64,000 nt of DNA from Phaeocystidibacter luteus (GTDB taxonomy: Bacteria > Bacteroidota > Bacteroidia > Flavobacteriales > Schleiferiaceae), in NCBI RefSeq assembly GCF_008933115.1, contig NZ_WBVO01000008.1:62001-126000 (forward strand), in the 5' to 3' direction. A program made the translations under genes and the position numbers. Numbering within the stretch: the first letter of the stretch is position 1; every line of letters starts with the position of its first letter. The notes beneath the pieces were generated by a model, which saw only the letters and a list, made by a program, of their open reading frames with translations, did no database searches and was not told where the DNA came from. Positions 1 through 9,199 of this stretch are shown piece by piece.

Positions 1-462
1 CAGTGGATCCGCTTCAAAGTACTCGCCCAAAAATCCGGTATGACCCGTAAACGGACGATCTTCTTTATCAATGTTGTTCTTATTTACTGGCGCAGTGACC
101 AGCACATCAATGTGGCCCTTTTTCAAGGCTTCACTTGCAATCTCAAGCGATTTGAACGCGTAATCTCCAACAACCGGATCTTCCTTGCCAAACTCTAGGC
201 TCACCATCTCGTTCCAGCTCTCCACCACGTTGAATCTTCCGTCTTTTGCGTCAACGGCCGACTTCACATTCTGAAACTTGAAATCGCCCTCCCCAATCGC
301 CTTTCTGTGGTAAGACAATGCCTTACTCGACGCAAAGAGAATTGGCGTACAAAGTTCCATCATGGCCTGATCGGCGAAGGCTTTAACAATCACCTCCATA
401 CCGATTCCGTTCAAATCGCCGCACGAAATACCGACCCTCACTATCTGGTTTTCGCTACTCAT
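1..462 (-). CDS. pdxA: 4-hydroxythreonine-4-phosphate dehydrogenase, N-terminal part
   Basis: PdxA oxidises 4-phosphohydroxy-L-threonine with NAD in the deoxyxylulose-5-phosphate-independent branch step of pyridoxal phosphate synthesis. Only the first 154 residues are in the window; the gene runs off the left edge. The visible part starts MSSENQIVRVGIS and carries the family signatures SCGDLNGIG near the N-terminus, VLVTAPVNK, and FTGHTGFL, whose histidine is a metal ligand in the family. The start codon overlaps the stop of the upstream aminopeptidase gene as ATGA (459-462), so the two are translationally coupled. Identification rests on these motifs and is firm. Confidence 0.93.
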   Translation of the reverse strand, partial: MSSENQIVRVGISCGDLNGIGMEVIVKAFADQAMMELCTPILFASSKALSYHRKAIGEGDFKFQNVKSAVDAKDGRFNVVESWNEMVSLEFGKEDPVVGDYAFKSLEIASEALKKGHIDVLVTAPVNKNNIDKEDRPFTGHTGFLGEYFEADPL

Positions 463-1862
463 GCTTTGTTCTTTAAGTAATCAAAGAGGATGCGAACTCC
501 AACACCGGTTGCTCCTTTAGTTCTATATCCATCGGCTGCCGACAAAAATGCCGGTCCGGCAATGTCGAAATGTACATAGGGATAATCCGTGAAGTGCTCA
601 AGGAACTTACCCGCAGTGATTGCTCCCGCTTCTGGACCTCCTATGTTCTTCATGTCCGCAATATCGCTTTTCAACATGTCGCTGTACTCTTTCCAAAATG
701 GGAAGATGGCTAAACGCTCGTACACAGACTTACCCGAATCGCTCAAATGATCGAAGACCTTCTTCTCAGCCGTACCCATGGCCACTATCCCTTGCGTGCC
801 AATCGCACGTGCAGCAGCACCTGTGAGCGTCGCCAAGTCGATGACCAATTTCGGATTAAACTTCTTCGCGTAGTGTAATGCATCCGCCAAGATCAATCTT
901 CCCTCAGCATCCGTATTCATCACTTCAACAGTAGTTCCGTCATACATCGTAATCACATCTCCAGGTGTGATAGCGTTCAACCCCGGACGGTTATCCGTTG
1001 CCGGTACGAGGCCAATGACATGGACATCCAATTTAGCTTTACTAACAGCTACCATGGTTCCGATAACTGCTGCCGCTCCCCCCATGTCACTCTTCATTGT
1101 GTCCATGGCAGTTGAGGGCTTCAAACTCAAACCTCCAGTATCGTAAACAACGCCCTTACCAACCAAGATGATTGGCTTCTTATTTCTCGCATTATCTGGT
1201 TTGTACTCCATAATGCTAAACGTCGGCGGGTCAATACTTCCCTTGTTTACACCTAGAAGTCCACCCATCTTGAGCGACTCAATTTTCTTTTTGTTGAATA
1301 TCTCGACGTGAAAACCACATTCTTCTCCAAGTTGCTTCGCCGTGTAGGCGAGCTTCTCTGCATTGAGCTGGAGAACCGGGGTGTTCACAAGATCACGAGC
1401 AATACATGTGGCCTCAACTCGAACCGACACTTCCTCAAAATCCTCCTTAGTACAAGAAGGCAAGAAGATGCTCACGAGTTTGTTCTTCTTCTTTTCACTG
1501 TCGCTGAACAGCTCTGTGAATTTGTAGTTCCTCAACGCACAACCCTCAGCAATTGCCGCCGCGAATTCACCTTCAATTTGAACTGCCGCTTCGTGATGCG
1601 CATTCAGCCAGCCAGCAAGTGCTGCACCCGCTCTACGCGCCGCTTCAACATGTTCGTAATTTTCTCCTTTGTTCTTGAGAATTCTTGCGAGATGGTACCT
1701 TCCCGATGATGGAATTTGAATCCAGCCCGAGAAGCTGTTCTCCGAAGCATGGTTAATGTAGGCGGCAGAGTCCGTACCGAAATGATCGATAATGGCCTGA
1801 ATATCAGATGATGCAAACGCCTTAACCGCGTCAGAGGAAGCAGTGTTTTGAATAAGCGACAT
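459..1862 (-). CDS. Leucyl aminopeptidase, M17 family
   Basis: A cytosolic two-metal aminopeptidase of the M17 (PepA) family, which removes N-terminal residues from peptides. The protein has 467 residues, slightly short of the usual 480-500. The C-terminal catalytic domain is intact: Lys236 and Asp241 in GKGVVYDTGG, Lys248 in LSLKPS, Asp259 in KSDMGGAA, and the signature NTDAEGRL with Asp318, Glu320 and Arg322. The N-terminal macrodomain-like half is divergent. It is the first gene of an operon with pdxA, overlapping it by four bases. A TAnnTTTG box (TACTTTTG) lies 23 bases before the start. Substrate specificity cannot be read from sequence. Confidence 0.93.
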   Translation of the reverse strand: MSLIQNTASSDAVKAFASSDIQAIIDHFGTDSAAYINHASENSFSGWIQIPSSGRYHLARILKNKGENYEHVEAARRAGAALAGWLNAHHEAAVQIEGEFAAAIAEGCALRNYKFTELFSDSEKKKNKLVSIFLPSCTKEDFEEVSVRVEATCIARDLVNTPVLQLNAEKLAYTAKQLGEECGFHVEIFNKKKIESLKMGGLLGVNKGSIDPPTFSIMEYKPDNARNKKPIILVGKGVVYDTGGLSLKPSTAMDTMKSDMGGAAAVIGTMVAVSKAKLDVHVIGLVPATDNRPGLNAITPGDVITMYDGTTVEVMNTDAEGRLILADALHYAKKFNPKLVIDLATLTGAAARAIGTQGIVAMGTAEKKVFDHLSDSGKSVYERLAIFPFWKEYSDMLKSDIADMKNIGGPEAGAITAGKFLEHFTDYPYVHFDIAGPAFLSAADGYRTKGATGVGVRILFDYLKNKA

Positions 1863-1885
1863 AGAACTGAATTAGAGTTGTGATT

Positions 1886-1893
1886 CAAAAGTA
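1886..1893 (-). promoter_or_regulatory. Sigma-A minus-7 box of the aminopeptidase gene
   Basis: On the minus strand the bases read TACTTTTG, a perfect match to the Bacteroidota TAnnTTTG element, 23 bases upstream of the ATG at 1862. I see no clear TTTG at the minus-33 position. The rest of the 226-base gap up to the next gene shows no other structure that I can name. Confidence 0.6.
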
Positions 1894-2088
1894 GCAAAAA
1901 GGAAAGGCCTTGCCTACTGCATCGCAACTAGTCTACTTTCTGCCTTACTCCATCAACCTAAACTCACTTTGCATCGTATTTACATTGAAGCCTTGTTCTG
2001 ACCCCATCAAACCACTCGATTACGTACTATTTGAAAGGGCTTGCAACATTTATTGTACCTTCATGTTTTATACTTGAACACCTCATTA

Positions 2089-4743
2089 GTGAACCTTCAA
2101 AAGCACATCTTCACACTCCTCATCGGACTGCTCCCTTGGGTCGCTTTCGGCACGCACAACCGCGCCGGGGAAATCACGTATAGATCCCTCGGTGGCAACA
2201 CCTACGAAATCACCGTAACTACTTACACGAAGGTCAGCTCACAAATCGACCGATGCGAACTCACCATCGAGTGGGGCGACGGAACCTCCAGTACCGTATA
2301 CCGTGTAAATGGAGGCAACGCGCGATGTCCGAACTCCCCCGCTAGAGACGGAATAAACATCGGAAACGATATCCGACTAAACATTTATCGCGGCGAGCAT
2401 ACCTTCCCCACTCAAGGGTATTACACTATTTCGGTTCAAGACCTCAACCGAAACGCAGGTGTTGTAAACATCCCCAATTCGGTACAGGTCCCGTTTTATG
2501 TGAGTACAACATTGTTTGTTCGCTCTGACCTTGGACCAAACAACTCACCGACGCTGCTCAATCCTCCAATCGACCAAGGTTGTGTGAATCGTCTGTTTAT
2601 CCACAACGCGGGAGCGTTTGACGAAGACGGCGACAGTCTCGCATATGAACTCGTTCAATGTAAAGGCTTGAATGGCCGCAACATTCCTGAAACGTATAAC
2701 CCAAGCTTCGTTCAAGATTCGGTTGAAATCAATCCCATAACCGGCGACTTCATTTGGGATGTTCCAAAAGCTGCCGGACAGTTCAATTTCGCTTTCGTCA
2801 TCAAAGAGTTCCGCAAAAACCGCCAGGGCAATTACGAACTGATGGGCAGTGTGACGCGTGACATGCAGATTGATATCGAAACGTGCTCGAACAACCCTCC
2901 GGTAATCGACCCGCTCGGCCCATTCTGTATAGAAGCTGGAAATACATTGAACTTCCAGGTGACGGCTACTGATCCTGACAACGACCCATTAGCACTCTCA
3001 GGGTCAGGAGGCCCCTTCGAAGTGACCCCATCTGCCCTCTTTCCAGATCCGGCAACTGGACCGTCTCCTCTCACAGCAAATTTCTCATGGACGCCAGGCT
3101 GCGACCAAGTTCGACTACAACCTTATTACGTGACATTCCGTGCAGAAGACATTCCTGCTACGCCACCACCTTTGGTTGGCTTAAGAACTGTTGAAATCAC
3201 GGTCATCGCCCCTCGCTGCGAAAACCCAGCTGCAACGGCAAATCAAACCGTTATCGATTTGACTTGGGACGCCAACCTCTGTACCGATGCTGAAGGCTAC
3301 GACCTCTATCGTCGCAACGGAACTTATGGTTATGTGCCGGCAGATTGCGAAACGGGAGTGCCAGATTTTACAGGATACGAATACATCGGATCCACAGCCG
3401 GATGGTCTTCCACCATGTACACAGATTCTGTGGAATTGGATCAGGGTGTTCAATATTGCTACATGGTTGTGGCTACCTTCCCAGATGGAAGCGAAAGCGT
3501 CGCATCCGTTGAGTTTTGCGCAGAATTGCCTCAAACGCTTCCTATCATGACCCACGTGGATGTAAACGCCACGGATGCCGTCAATGGCGAAGTTCAAGTG
3601 AGCTGGATTCATGCCCCGGAAATTGACTCAAATGCATTCCCACCGCCTTACACCTACGAATTGGAACGTGCCCCAGGAATTGACGGGACCAATTTCACGA
3701 CCATCGCCACATTACCTGATACGGACACGACCTATTTGGATGCTGGCATCAATACGGTAGATGGAGGTTGGAACTACCGCGTTCGAATTTTCAATAACAA
3801 CGGCACAAGTGAAATTGGAGTCTCTGGTTCAGCCTCTAGTATTTACGCAATTGCCACACCTCGCGATGAGGCGGTTCAACTCACGTTCAATTCCGTCACT
3901 CCGTGGGTTTACGATACAACCATAGTTTTCCGTGAAACTTCACCAGGTTCTGGAATTTGGGATTCCATCGGATTCACAACAACGAACGTGTACATCGATA
4001 CCGGCCTGATAAATTCTACGCAATACTGTTACTACGGACTTGGAGTAGGACGTTACACCGGAACCGGCCTTCCCGCGCCATTATTGAATAGATCGCAGCA
4101 AGTCTGCTCAGAACCAGCCGACAACGAAGCACCGTGCGCTCCTGAAGTGTCATGGTTCGCCGATTGCGAAAATGCTTACTTACGACTATCATGGACCATA
4201 CCTCCGGGTTGTCCGAACGACATCGTGTCCTATAACATTTACTACCGCCCAACTCCAGACGATCCATGGCCGGCAGACCCACTTGTTTCGGGAATCACCG
4301 GAACTGTGTTCGAATTCACGGAAGGGTCAATTGTAGGTTGCTATGCGGTTACCGCGGTGGATGATGCGGATATTCCAAATGAAAGCGACATCATTGAAGC
4401 TTTCTGTATTGAAGGATGTGCACAAATTCAGTTGCCGAACGTCTTTAGCCCAGATGGCGATGGAGTAAACGACTTCTTCTTCCCTGTTAGAGATGCGAAT
4501 GGAAATCCGTTCTTCCGCGATATTGCCGACTTCCAAATTGACGTCTACAACCGTTGGGGTCGACTTGTATATCGCAGTACAGATCCGAATGAATTTGTCA
4601 CCACAGGATGGGACGGAAATGACCGCACTACGGGAGAGCCATGTGTCGAGGGCGTTTACTTCTATATTTGCAATTACAGAGCGCGCTCGTTAGGCACGGC
4701 GCCAAGTCAAGTTCTACAAGGAAGCATTCATTTATTCCGATAA
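2089..4743 (+). CDS. Large secreted protein with gliding-motility-associated C-terminal domain (T9SS type B)
   Basis: A cell-surface or secreted protein exported by Sec and then by the type IX secretion system. With a GTG start at 2089 it has 884 residues and a normal signal peptide (MNLQKHIFTLLIGLLPWVAFG); an in-frame TTG at 2041 would put 16 extra residues in front of it and is less likely. An N-terminal domain of about 280 residues begins THNRAGEITYRSLGG and is shared with the two paralogues at 40.1 and 42.4 kb (same GNNSP...DEDGDSLAYEL block). Then come immunoglobulin/fibronectin-like segments with many cysteines. The last 100 residues are a CHU_C domain (LPNVFSPDGDGVND, YNRWGRLVY, GWDG, GVYFY). 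The stop overlaps the ribE start (TAATG). Ligand unknown. Confidence 0.88.
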   Translation: MNLQKHIFTLLIGLLPWVAFGTHNRAGEITYRSLGGNTYEITVTTYTKVSSQIDRCELTIEWGDGTSSTVYRVNGGNARCPNSPARDGINIGNDIRLNIYRGEHTFPTQGYYTISVQDLNRNAGVVNIPNSVQVPFYVSTTLFVRSDLGPNNSPTLLNPPIDQGCVNRLFIHNAGAFDEDGDSLAYELVQCKGLNGRNIPETYNPSFVQDSVEINPITGDFIWDVPKAAGQFNFAFVIKEFRKNRQGNYELMGSVTRDMQIDIETCSNNPPVIDPLGPFCIEAGNTLNFQVTATDPDNDPLALSGSGGPFEVTPSALFPDPATGPSPLTANFSWTPGCDQVRLQPYYVTFRAEDIPATPPPLVGLRTVEITVIAPRCENPAATANQTVIDLTWDANLCTDAEGYDLYRRNGTYGYVPADCETGVPDFTGYEYIGSTAGWSSTMYTDSVELDQGVQYCYMVVATFPDGSESVASVEFCAELPQTLPIMTHVDVNATDAVNGEVQVSWIHAPEIDSNAFPPPYTYELERAPGIDGTNFTTIATLPDTDTTYLDAGINTVDGGWNYRVRIFNNNGTSEIGVSGSASSIYAIATPRDEAVQLTFNSVTPWVYDTTIVFRETSPGSGIWDSIGFTTTNVYIDTGLINSTQYCYYGLGVGRYTGTGLPAPLLNRSQQVCSEPADNEAPCAPEVSWFADCENAYLRLSWTIPPGCPNDIVSYNIYYRPTPDDPWPADPLVSGITGTVFEFTEGSIVGCYAVTAVDDADIPNESDIIEAFCIEGCAQIQLPNVFSPDGDGVNDFFFPVRDANGNPFFRDIADFQIDVYNRWGRLVYRSTDPNEFVTTGWDGNDRTTGEPCVEGVYFYICNYRARSLGTAPSQVLQGSIHLFR

Positions 4744-5339
4744 TGTTCACAGGAATCATCGAGAGTTTAGGCGAAGTGGTCAACATCACTCGCGAGGGAA
4801 CCAATATTCATTTTGATCTTAAGTCTGATATTACATCAGAATTGAAAATCGATCAATCGGTAGCGCACAATGGTGCCTGCCTAACCGTGGTTGAATTCCC
4901 GTCGGATAGCGTATACCGAGTGACCGCTATTGACGAAACCTTGAAGAAAACCAGCCTCGGAGAATGGGCGGTTGGACATAAGGTAAACCTGGAAAGGTGC
5001 ATGATTGCGAACGGCCGTTTGGATGGGCACATCGTTCAAGGTCACGTAGACACAACCGGAATGGTTAAGAAGATTGAGAATGTGGATGGGTCTTGGAATG
5101 TGTTCATTGAACATCCTGAATCGCTCAACAACATGACAGTGCCTAAAGGGTCCATTTGTGTGAATGGCACGAGCTTGACGGTGGTTCATTCATCTCCTAC
5201 TGAATTCAGCATCAGTCTTATTCCCTACACTTGGGAACACACCAATTTTCACATGTTGAAAGAAGGGGACAAGGTCAACCTAGAATTTGATATCCTAGGG
5301 AAGTACGTAAGTCAGATCTTGGCGCGCCGAGAAGGTTAA
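4743..5339 (+). CDS. ribE: Riboflavin synthase, alpha subunit
   Basis: Converts two molecules of 6,7-dimethyl-8-ribityllumazine to riboflavin and the pyrimidinedione, the last step of riboflavin synthesis, in the cytosol. The 198-residue protein starts with the family N-terminus MFTGIIESLG and shows the two-fold internal repeat typical of the enzyme: NGACLTVVE with GRLDGHIVQGHVD in the first half, and NGTSLTVV in the second. The start at 4743 is preferred because it begins with the conserved MFTGI and shares one base with the stop of the surface-protein gene, so it is probably translated by reinitiation. Its 3' end overlaps the convergent gene at 5295 by 45 bases. No FMN riboswitch is visible, as expected inside an operon. 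Confidence 0.96.
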   Translation: MFTGIIESLGEVVNITREGTNIHFDLKSDITSELKIDQSVAHNGACLTVVEFPSDSVYRVTAIDETLKKTSLGEWAVGHKVNLERCMIANGRLDGHIVQGHVDTTGMVKKIENVDGSWNVFIEHPESLNNMTVPKGSICVNGTSLTVVHSSPTEFSISLIPYTWEHTNFHMLKEGDKVNLEFDILGKYVSQILARREG

Positions 5340-5729
5340 TTCGGCCAACTCGGTTCTGTAGTACTCATTGAGGATTTCAAACCGCATATCATCCGCATCT
5401 AGCTGATCACGTGTTACCCATTGTACGAGATCGCGAGGAATAGCACGGTTTACACGATAAGGCCGCTTCACTGGAAAAACACGCTCTTCCCTTCCGATAG
5501 GAAGCAACTCCTTGATACGTAAGTATTCAAGAAACCTCATATACGCTTCACCAGCCCCAGCTCTGCAGCGGTGACCGCTCGCCCAAACTCCGAAAGGGGT
5601 GCTGAGTGGCAACTGATCTAACTCAACAGAACAATTTAGCTGGACGGGCATCAAAGACCTGTTAGGAAGCTCTATCTGAGCTGTGGCCTGAAGCGAAAAA
5701 AGAGTAAGAAGAACTGATAGTAGTTTCAT
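5295..5729 (-). CDS. Small secreted protein of unknown function (144 aa)
   Basis: I do not recognise this protein. It has a signal peptide (MKLLSVLLTLFSLQATAQ) and a mature part of about 126 residues with two cysteines (LNCSVEL and GHRCRAG), which could pair in the periplasm. The C-terminal half is rich in charged residues (RPYRVNRAIPRDLVQW). It is the last of three small exported proteins that follow the AddB-like nuclease gene on the minus strand, with only nine bases between it and the preceding gene. Its end overlaps ribE, transcribed from the other side, by 45 bases. A coding role is supported by the signal peptide and the tight operon; a function cannot be proposed. Confidence 0.7.
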   Translation of the reverse strand: MKLLSVLLTLFSLQATAQIELPNRSLMPVQLNCSVELDQLPLSTPFGVWASGHRCRAGAGEAYMRFLEYLRIKELLPIGREERVFPVKRPYRVNRAIPRDLVQWVTRDQLDADDMRFEILNEYYRTELAELTFSARQDLTYVLP

Positions 5730-5738
5730 GTTGTGCAG

Positions 5739-6035
5739 CTATCTACGAGCCATATTTCTAATGAACTCTCTATCATAAACATCTCCGCCATCTACCCTAC
5801 TGGTGAACTGCGGAGGACAATAATACCGATCGTGAATTTCGGAACGTTCGGCAAAGCTTGGTTCCCCTATTTTAAAAGGGTCTGTTTGCGAAGCAATTCT
5901 AGGGAGACCTATGGATGGTACTGACAACTCTACCTCAATAGGTTGAATACATCTGGCTTCTAACTCAAGTGACTCCTGAGCAAGCCCGACAAAACTGAAT
6001 AGGACAAGGAATGAGAGAGCAAGTCCTATTTTCAT
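5739..6035 (-). CDS. Small secreted protein of unknown function (98 aa)
   Basis: A predicted exported protein with signal peptide MKIGLALSFLVLFSFVGLAQ and a mature chain of about 78 residues that contains two cysteines (EARCIQPIE and RYYCPPQ). The tail, FIRNMARR, resembles the tail of its upstream neighbour, YLRNTPRR, and both chains end there, which suggests that the two are diverged copies or share a C-terminal feature. The start overlaps the stop of the neighbour as ATGA (6032-6035). No family is recognised. The gene is very short but the signal peptide, the coupling and the neighbouring genes of the same kind make it likely to be real. Confidence 0.68.
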   Translation of the reverse strand: MKIGLALSFLVLFSFVGLAQESLELEARCIQPIEVELSVPSIGLPRIASQTDPFKIGEPSFAERSEIHDRYYCPPQFTSRVDGGDVYDREFIRNMARR

Positions 6036-6337
6036 CTCCTCGGCGTATTTCTCAAATAACTCCCACTTGTGCGGGTACCCGTTCCCTCCATTGGACGAAG
6101 TATTTCAACACCTGCTTCTTTCGATTCAAAAACTTCTGCGAAGCTGCGATATCGGCAATCGATGATGTTTTTTGGAAGGGCTTTAATCTCCTCACCTACG
6201 ATAACCATGGTAGCAGGCTCAATCAACTTTTCATTGTTTTCAACTGCGGGCTCAGTGCTCTCCGCGTTCGGATCAATTTGTCCCCAGCTCACAAACGGCA
6301 GGCTGAGAATTAGGATGGTGATAAATGTCTTCTTCAT
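6032..6337 (-). CDS. Small secreted protein of unknown function (101 aa)
   Basis: The first of three small exported proteins behind the AddB-like nuclease. Signal peptide MKKTFITILILSLPFVSWGQ, then an acidic stretch (NAESTEPAVENNEK), one cysteine (IIDCRYRSF), a Thr/Gly-rich segment and an Arg-rich end (YLRNTPRR). Its start overlaps the nuclease stop as ATGA (6334-6337) and its own stop overlaps the next start in the same way, so the whole set is one translationally coupled operon. No homology can be named. A link between a cytosolic DNA-repair nuclease and exported peptides is not obvious and may be no more than shared transcription. Confidence 0.68.
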   Translation of the reverse strand: MKKTFITILILSLPFVSWGQIDPNAESTEPAVENNEKLIEPATMVIVGEEIKALPKNIIDCRYRSFAEVFESKEAGVEILRPMEGTGTRTSGSYLRNTPRR

Positions 6338-9177
6338 GATTCGTCTTCCTCTTTATGCTTAGGTTCGATGACACCTTCGGTGGAGAAGATGTCTTGTAAC
6401 ATTGACGTTAGAACTTGCTCAAAGGTTTGTAAATCATCCAAATAAATATCCGTCTGCGCCACTTGTCCTCTTTGAGGTTTAAGTCCAGCTTCTACCAGCC
6501 CAGCGTTATTATCTCTCAACGCGAAAATGCCAGCTTTGAAGCTCTTGACTTTCGGGAAAGCCTTTGACGCCATCCATGCATAAGCGAATAGTTGAAGCCC
6601 CTTTCCCTTCTTGTCGTCTTCCGCAAAGCGCTCTAGCTCCGGTGCCTGAACATCAGTTTCCGCAGCCATACCCGTTTTATAATCGATGACCACGAGTTTA
6701 TCTCCCACGCGATCAATTCTATCGGCCGTCCCCTTCATGAGAATGGGGTATTCCACACCCTCTACTTCGATGGACTCCCTAAACTTATGTTCGACTCCAA
6801 TGACCTTCCATTTGACACCTTCTGCAATATATCGAGCCGCTCGCTTGCGCTCTTCCTTTAGAAATCCGACCGTCATTTCAACCATAGCGTGGGCAATTAG
6901 GCCATTGCGCCCCGTCTCTTCTAAAGGTCGTCCATTTTCTTCCTTATAAACCGCTCTGAGCAACTTAGGCGCATCTGCTATGACCTTTTCATAATCCGAA
7001 TCAGTAGGTGGGTCCACATTTTCAAAAGGTTTGTAGAAGTTCTCCAGAACTTGGTGTACCACGAGTCCCATTGTTCGATCTCCCATCACTTCTTCCACCT
7101 CATCAGCCTCTTGCATGCCGATAATGTATTTCTTGTAAAAGTCTGATGGATCATTCACCCAAGCCTGTAAGTGTGTTGGTGCTATTCCACTCTCTGCTCG
7201 CTTCCTCAATGATTCATTCAGAAACTCACCGCGTTCCAGTTTGAAGTCCTTCGCAATTTGATTTTGTTTCACCGGAGTGGTGTAAATCGACTCAACAATT
7301 GTGGTATTGGGAAACTCGCTGAACTCTCTTCGGATTTGCTCAATAAATCGACTAGCCTCGCCAGAACCAATGGATTGTGCTTCCGAATTGTAAAGAAGTA
7401 CCGCATGCTTGGTTCCTTGAAGTAGTCGGTAAAAGTGATAGGCGTAGATAGCATCCTTCTCACGGTGAGTGGGCATACCTAATCCACGCTTTAGGTCATG
7501 TGGTATGAAGCTGTTATCCGACTTTCCAGCAGGCAGTGTATCCTCATTAACGTTGGTCATGACGAGTCCTTCAAAACTCAATAATCGAGTTTCCAAAACC
7601 CCCATGAGCTGTAATCCTCTGAGCGGCTCACCAAAAAAGTCCAACTTTTCCTCGCGCTGCAACTGTCGGAATAGATGAAGGGAAGTCGACATGTCCGGTT
7701 CTATCTCGAACTTCTCATACAATTGAATCAACTTGAGGCAAACCGAATGCAGCATTTTACTCGCCTCCAAATCTTCGACACTCACGTTCTCTGAATCGTG
7801 GTAGCGCGCCAAAACTTTTGCCATTTGATTCAAAAGATCGGATGGCGATTGCTCAGATAAAAGTGCGATGAAGAGAGGAGAATCCGGAAGCCATTCCGTC
7901 AATTTAGAAAGGGATAGAAATGGCGCATTGTACTTTCGAATGGACGCGGACAATCCACGTGCTTTTTGTGCACCCTCATTTCCCAACAGGAACTTGCCAA
8001 AAGGCTGAGTGATGATGCGCTCTATATCCTTGTGATAAATCTGAAATCTTCGCCCCTCCACTTTCTTCAATCGAAGAGCGCGTTCTTGAGCTTCAAAAAC
8101 ATGTTCTACGCTCGTGGCCAAGGTGAGTTGAGAGATGGGGAGTCCCATGGTGACATTGACCTCGTCAAACTCCATGGGAATACTATTCAGAGCGGGTAAG
8201 AGCATACCTTCGTCAGCCAGAACGAGCGCTAGACGGTCGGTGACATCCGTACCCACTTCGTGGAGGCTTGAAAGCTTTTCGGCCATGGCCTTAGCCATCC
8301 CTACTTGACGGGGCACACCTACTAGTTCAATCGTCCGTTTTTCTGTTCGAAGTGAATCGCGCACAAAACTGAACTCATTCTTCTGGAAATACGGCCAATT
8401 GGTGTATCTACGTAGGAACATTCCAGCTTCGTGCTCCTGATCTTCGAGGTAGAGTTTATCTACATCAAAAAAGATATCGCCCAATCCAGATTCTACCGCG
8501 CCTCTAATGAGTTTTGTTTCGGCTTCATTCAGCGCATTGAACCCAAGGAAGTAGACCTGCTCTGCTCCTTTTTCCTCCAAGAATTTCGACCAATCTGAGG
8601 CCGATTTCATTCGATCTGCCGCTTCCCGATAGATCAGGCCTTGATAGCCAATTTTCTCGTTCAAGAGCTGCTTGCGATAATGCTCGTATATAGGATAGAG
8701 ATCGTTCCAAAACTTGAGGAACAGATCCATCATCTCAGGGGTTTCTCCCTCCACATCCCACGCCTCGAGTTTTTTAGCATCGCTGAGATTGGAGTAAAGA
8801 TTCTTCGCATCGATGAGGTATCGGTCGATTTCGTTGTAGTCTTGAAGCAGTCTACTCGACCATTTGACGAATTCCTCAAAGGAATCTGGCTCGTTGGTCA
8901 CAATTGCCGAATAACTCTTGTATAATGCGAATTGCAGCGTAAGCATGTCGGCTTTTTTAACACCAGAAGTTTCGGTGGCCAGCTGATCGATAACCGTGAT
9001 TTGTGGCCCTAAAACTGGGGTGTCAAATTTTGAAGCGAGAATCCTGCGTAGGAATAATCCTGCCCTACGGCTAGGCAAAACAATAAGGAGCTTTGATACA
9101 TTGGTACTGTGGCGAGCGATGAGCGTCTCCGCAACGAGATCGAGAAATGCTTTTGGCATGGTCTTAGCAAACGACAT
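6334..9177 (-). CDS. AddB-like protein: inactivated helicase fold with C-terminal PD-(D/E)XK nuclease
   Basis: A large (947 aa) relative of the AddB/RecB-nuclease subunits that process double-strand DNA ends for recombination. The N-terminus has a degenerate nucleotide-binding segment (LLIVLPSRRAGLFLRR) without a Walker lysine in the usual place. The segment VNEDTLPAGKSDNSFIP, followed by KDAIYAYHFYRLLQ, is typical of the Bacteroidota members. The nuclease domain is at the C-terminus, with GTADRIDR near residue 815 and VVIDYKTG near 831 supplying the metal-binding Asp and the catalytic Asp-Tyr-Lys. The helicase partner AddA is not in the window. It heads the operon with the three small secreted proteins. 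The start at 9177 is the first in-frame ATG and is 62 bases from the divergent lipoprotein gene. Confidence 0.88.
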   Translation of the reverse strand: MSFAKTMPKAFLDLVAETLIARHSTNVSKLLIVLPSRRAGLFLRRILASKFDTPVLGPQITVIDQLATETSGVKKADMLTLQFALYKSYSAIVTNEPDSFEEFVKWSSRLLQDYNEIDRYLIDAKNLYSNLSDAKKLEAWDVEGETPEMMDLFLKFWNDLYPIYEHYRKQLLNEKIGYQGLIYREAADRMKSASDWSKFLEEKGAEQVYFLGFNALNEAETKLIRGAVESGLGDIFFDVDKLYLEDQEHEAGMFLRRYTNWPYFQKNEFSFVRDSLRTEKRTIELVGVPRQVGMAKAMAEKLSSLHEVGTDVTDRLALVLADEGMLLPALNSIPMEFDEVNVTMGLPISQLTLATSVEHVFEAQERALRLKKVEGRRFQIYHKDIERIITQPFGKFLLGNEGAQKARGLSASIRKYNAPFLSLSKLTEWLPDSPLFIALLSEQSPSDLLNQMAKVLARYHDSENVSVEDLEASKMLHSVCLKLIQLYEKFEIEPDMSTSLHLFRQLQREEKLDFFGEPLRGLQLMGVLETRLLSFEGLVMTNVNEDTLPAGKSDNSFIPHDLKRGLGMPTHREKDAIYAYHFYRLLQGTKHAVLLYNSEAQSIGSGEASRFIEQIRREFSEFPNTTIVESIYTTPVKQNQIAKDFKLERGEFLNESLRKRAESGIAPTHLQAWVNDPSDFYKKYIIGMQEADEVEEVMGDRTMGLVVHQVLENFYKPFENVDPPTDSDYEKVIADAPKLLRAVYKEENGRPLEETGRNGLIAHAMVEMTVGFLKEERKRAARYIAEGVKWKVIGVEHKFRESIEVEGVEYPILMKGTADRIDRVGDKLVVIDYKTGMAAETDVQAPELERFAEDDKKGKGLQLFAYAWMASKAFPKVKSFKAGIFALRDNNAGLVEAGLKPQRGQVAQTDIYLDDLQTFEQVLTSMLQDIFSTEGVIEPKHKEEDES

Positions 9178-9184
9178 ATTAACC

Positions 9185-9199
9185 TACCTTCGTAAGGTA
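9185..9199. promoter_or_regulatory. 15-bp dyad in the divergent promoter region
   Basis: A perfect inverted repeat, TACCTT-CGT-AAGGTA, sits in the 62-base gap between the nuclease and lipoprotein genes. Read on the plus strand it contains TACCTTCG, a near match to the TAnnTTTG minus-7 box, 47 bases before the lipoprotein ATG; read on the minus strand it gives TACCTTACG a few bases before the nuclease start. It could be a shared promoter core or a repressor site. Confidence 0.4.

Noticed and set aside
2041-2088. TTG start at 2041 for the first CHU_C protein
   Set aside because: It would place 16 extra residues before a good signal peptide; GTG at 2089 gives a normal one.
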